The notes beneath the pieces are model-generated. The model ran no database searches, was not told the origin of the DNA, and saw nothing but the letters and a program-made list of their open reading frames with translations. Made by a program: the position numbers and the translations under genes. From an uncultured Prevotella sp. (GTDB lineage: Bacteria; Bacteroidota; Bacteroidia; Bacteroidales; Bacteroidaceae), in the NCBI GenBank assembly GCA_905235325.1, contig CAJOLE010000033.1, positions 1-32,022 of the forward strand: a stretch of DNA of 32,022 bases. Direction: 5' to 3'. Below, piece by piece: positions 31,185 to 32,022 of the stretch (within the stretch, counting starts at the first letter, position 1; each line of letters starts with the position of its first letter).

Positions 31185-31785
31185 GTTTAAGTGCCTACAC
31201 TGCCTACACTTAGCCGTAACAACCTGTCTCTCAGCGGCTTATTTTGTGTAGGCAAATCCGTTTAGTGTAGGCAACATTAGCAAAATGGGGCGAAAAACGA
31301 ATAAAAAAGGGCAAAAAACGAACGAAAAAGGGCGAAAACCGAACGAAAAGGACGGCAACGGAACGGAAAAAGACGGCAATGGAACGGGAAAAAACGGCAA
31401 CGAAACGGGAAAAGACGGCAATGGAACGGGAAAAGGCGGCAACGAAACGGGAAAAGGCGGTCTTTCCGGAAAGTTCCACAGAGCGGAATAAATATTCCAG
31501 CCTGTGGAATATCCTGAAAGTGCCGTTGTCCGGAAACATCGGCATCGGTTTCGTCGGCCCGGCCTGCGGTCTTCCGTGTCATTCCGCCCCAAAGAGAAGG
31601 CGTCCGCCCTCTGCCAGATGCCGATGTCGGCAATCGGCGTTTTTGGGCTCATTTTTACGAATTTCAGCTGTTTTTTTACCGACTTTTCAGGTGTTGCCTA
31701 CACTAAACCAATTTGCCTACACAAAGAAACACACTGACTGACAGCACGTTATCGCTTAGTGTAGGCAGTGTAGGCACTTTTAAAC
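31185..31785. repeat. 601-bp element with nested terminal inverted repeats of CCTACACT 9-mers
   Basis: Outer arms at 31185-31234 and 31734-31785 are inverted copies sharing a 22-bp identical core built of two tandem 9-mers (GCCTACACTGCCTACACT type), with weaker similarity continuing inward. A second pair of arms lies inside, 31243-31275 and 31692-31726, also inverted copies of more than 30 bp with two GTGTAGGCAA words each. Between them is a 21-bp tandem array and GC-rich unique DNA. No protein-coding gene is convincing in either strand. The design matches the element at 12119-12433. Confidence 0.8.
31284..31460. repeat. Tandem array of about eight 21-bp repeats
   Basis: Consecutive near-copies of AACGGGAAAAGACGGCAATGG and variants (purine-rich on the plus strand), one unit being 20 bp in one alignment. 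The plus strand has a 68-codon frame (31285-31491) giving seven-residue repeats such as NGTGKDG; the minus strand gives F/P/R/C repeats. Both are taken as by-products of the repeat. Confidence 0.8.
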
Positions 31786-32022
31786 TTGCAATTGCGAAGA
31801 AGGGCAAATCGTTGAGTTTTGCGGAGCAAAACCAGCCTTCAAGAGTGAACAATATTTAACATTACGTTAAGATTATTTGACATGCAAATTTTAGTCATTT
31901 TGAGCTTTTGGCAACTGTAGTGTGCAAAGACAAGACTTTTTGCCAGTCAAGAGAGAGATGATAAAGCATCAAAATTGGGTCAGTTGTACCGCTGTTGTAT
32001 CTCGGATGTTCTAAGCGTCTGG
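31786..32022. other. Non-coding right edge of the window
   Basis: About 240 bp without a gene. The only structure noticed is a perfect 7-bp hairpin, GTTTTGC-GGA-GCAAAAC (31816-31832). The rest is A/T-rich and could be the upstream region of a gene beyond the window. Confidence 0.4.

Noticed and set aside
30976..31251. 91-codon plus-strand frame
   Set aside because: No recognisable domain, no promoter box upstream, and its end runs into the inverted repeat.
31285..31491. 68-codon frame of seven-residue NGTGKDG-type repeats
   Set aside because: Produced by the tandem array; no promoter box or conserved flank supports translation.
31239..31652. 137- and 118-codon minus-strand frames rich in F, P, R and C
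   Set aside because: They are translations of the 21-bp tandem array; several frames on both strands are open because the period is a multiple of three.

Overview
The window is a gene-dense, GC-rich stretch of a Bacteroidetes chromosome, most probably Prevotellaceae (Prevotella or a close relative). The evidence is the promoter grammar (a TAnnTTTG -7 box, often with TTTG about 20 bp upstream), the lack of Shine-Dalgarno sites, many short-signal lipoproteins, and Bacteroidetes-typical families (HU-CCDC81/SPOR, FimB/Mfa2-like, a TamL-like BamA lipoprotein, DUF4738-like). No tRNA, rRNA, CRISPR array, transposase or phage gene was seen. Genus is an inference from style, not from a marker gene.

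Layout. 1-204: repeats and the xylA terminator. 205-5688 (minus): a tightly packed unit transcribed rluA-like, 51-aa membrane protein, FAD oxidoreductase, xylB, xylA. 5697-5756: back-to-back promoters. 5788-12092 (plus): phoH, an ATP-grasp-like protein, two secreted GH43-type glycosidases and a secreted endonuclease with a dockerin. 12119-12433: an element with terminal inverted repeats. 12525-15541 (plus): kdsA, kdsD, a cardiolipin-synthase-like PLD protein. 15548-21400 (minus): rfbC, ugd, a DUF4738-like lipoprotein, a substrate-binding-like lipoprotein and a large TPR protein. 21504-23098 (plus): HU/SPOR protein overlapping a zinc-ribbon/FHA protein. 23117-24886 (minus): metallo-beta-lactamase-fold protein then a fimbrillin-type lipoprotein. 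24986-25438 (plus): small lipoprotein. 25392-30901 (minus): membrane HTH protein, NfeD, SPFH/slipin, dapA, TamL-like outer-membrane lipoprotein. 30938-32022: about 1.1 kb with no convincing gene, holding a second, larger inverted-repeat element.

How the genes fit together. Two blocks relate to xylan: GH43-type enzymes would release pentoses outside the cytoplasm and XylA/XylB would carry xylose to xylulose 5-phosphate. A second theme is the envelope: KdsD and KdsA for KDO, Ugd and RfbC for sugar nucleotides, a PLD-type phospholipid enzyme, a TamL-like outer-membrane protein, SPOR, NfeD/SPFH and several lipoproteins. DapA feeds diaminopimelate and lysine synthesis.

The most unusual material lies between genes. 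Two elements (12119-12433 and 31185-31785) are bounded by inverted copies of tandem 9-mers of the type CCTACACTn, have hairpins, nested inverted repeats or tandem repeats inside, and carry no evident protein. A third inverted repeat (29651-29769) supplies the stop codon of nfeD, and a short purine repeat supplies stop or start codons at two junctions. Several genes appear to be leaderless, with GTG or ATG starts only 4-9 nt after the -7 box.
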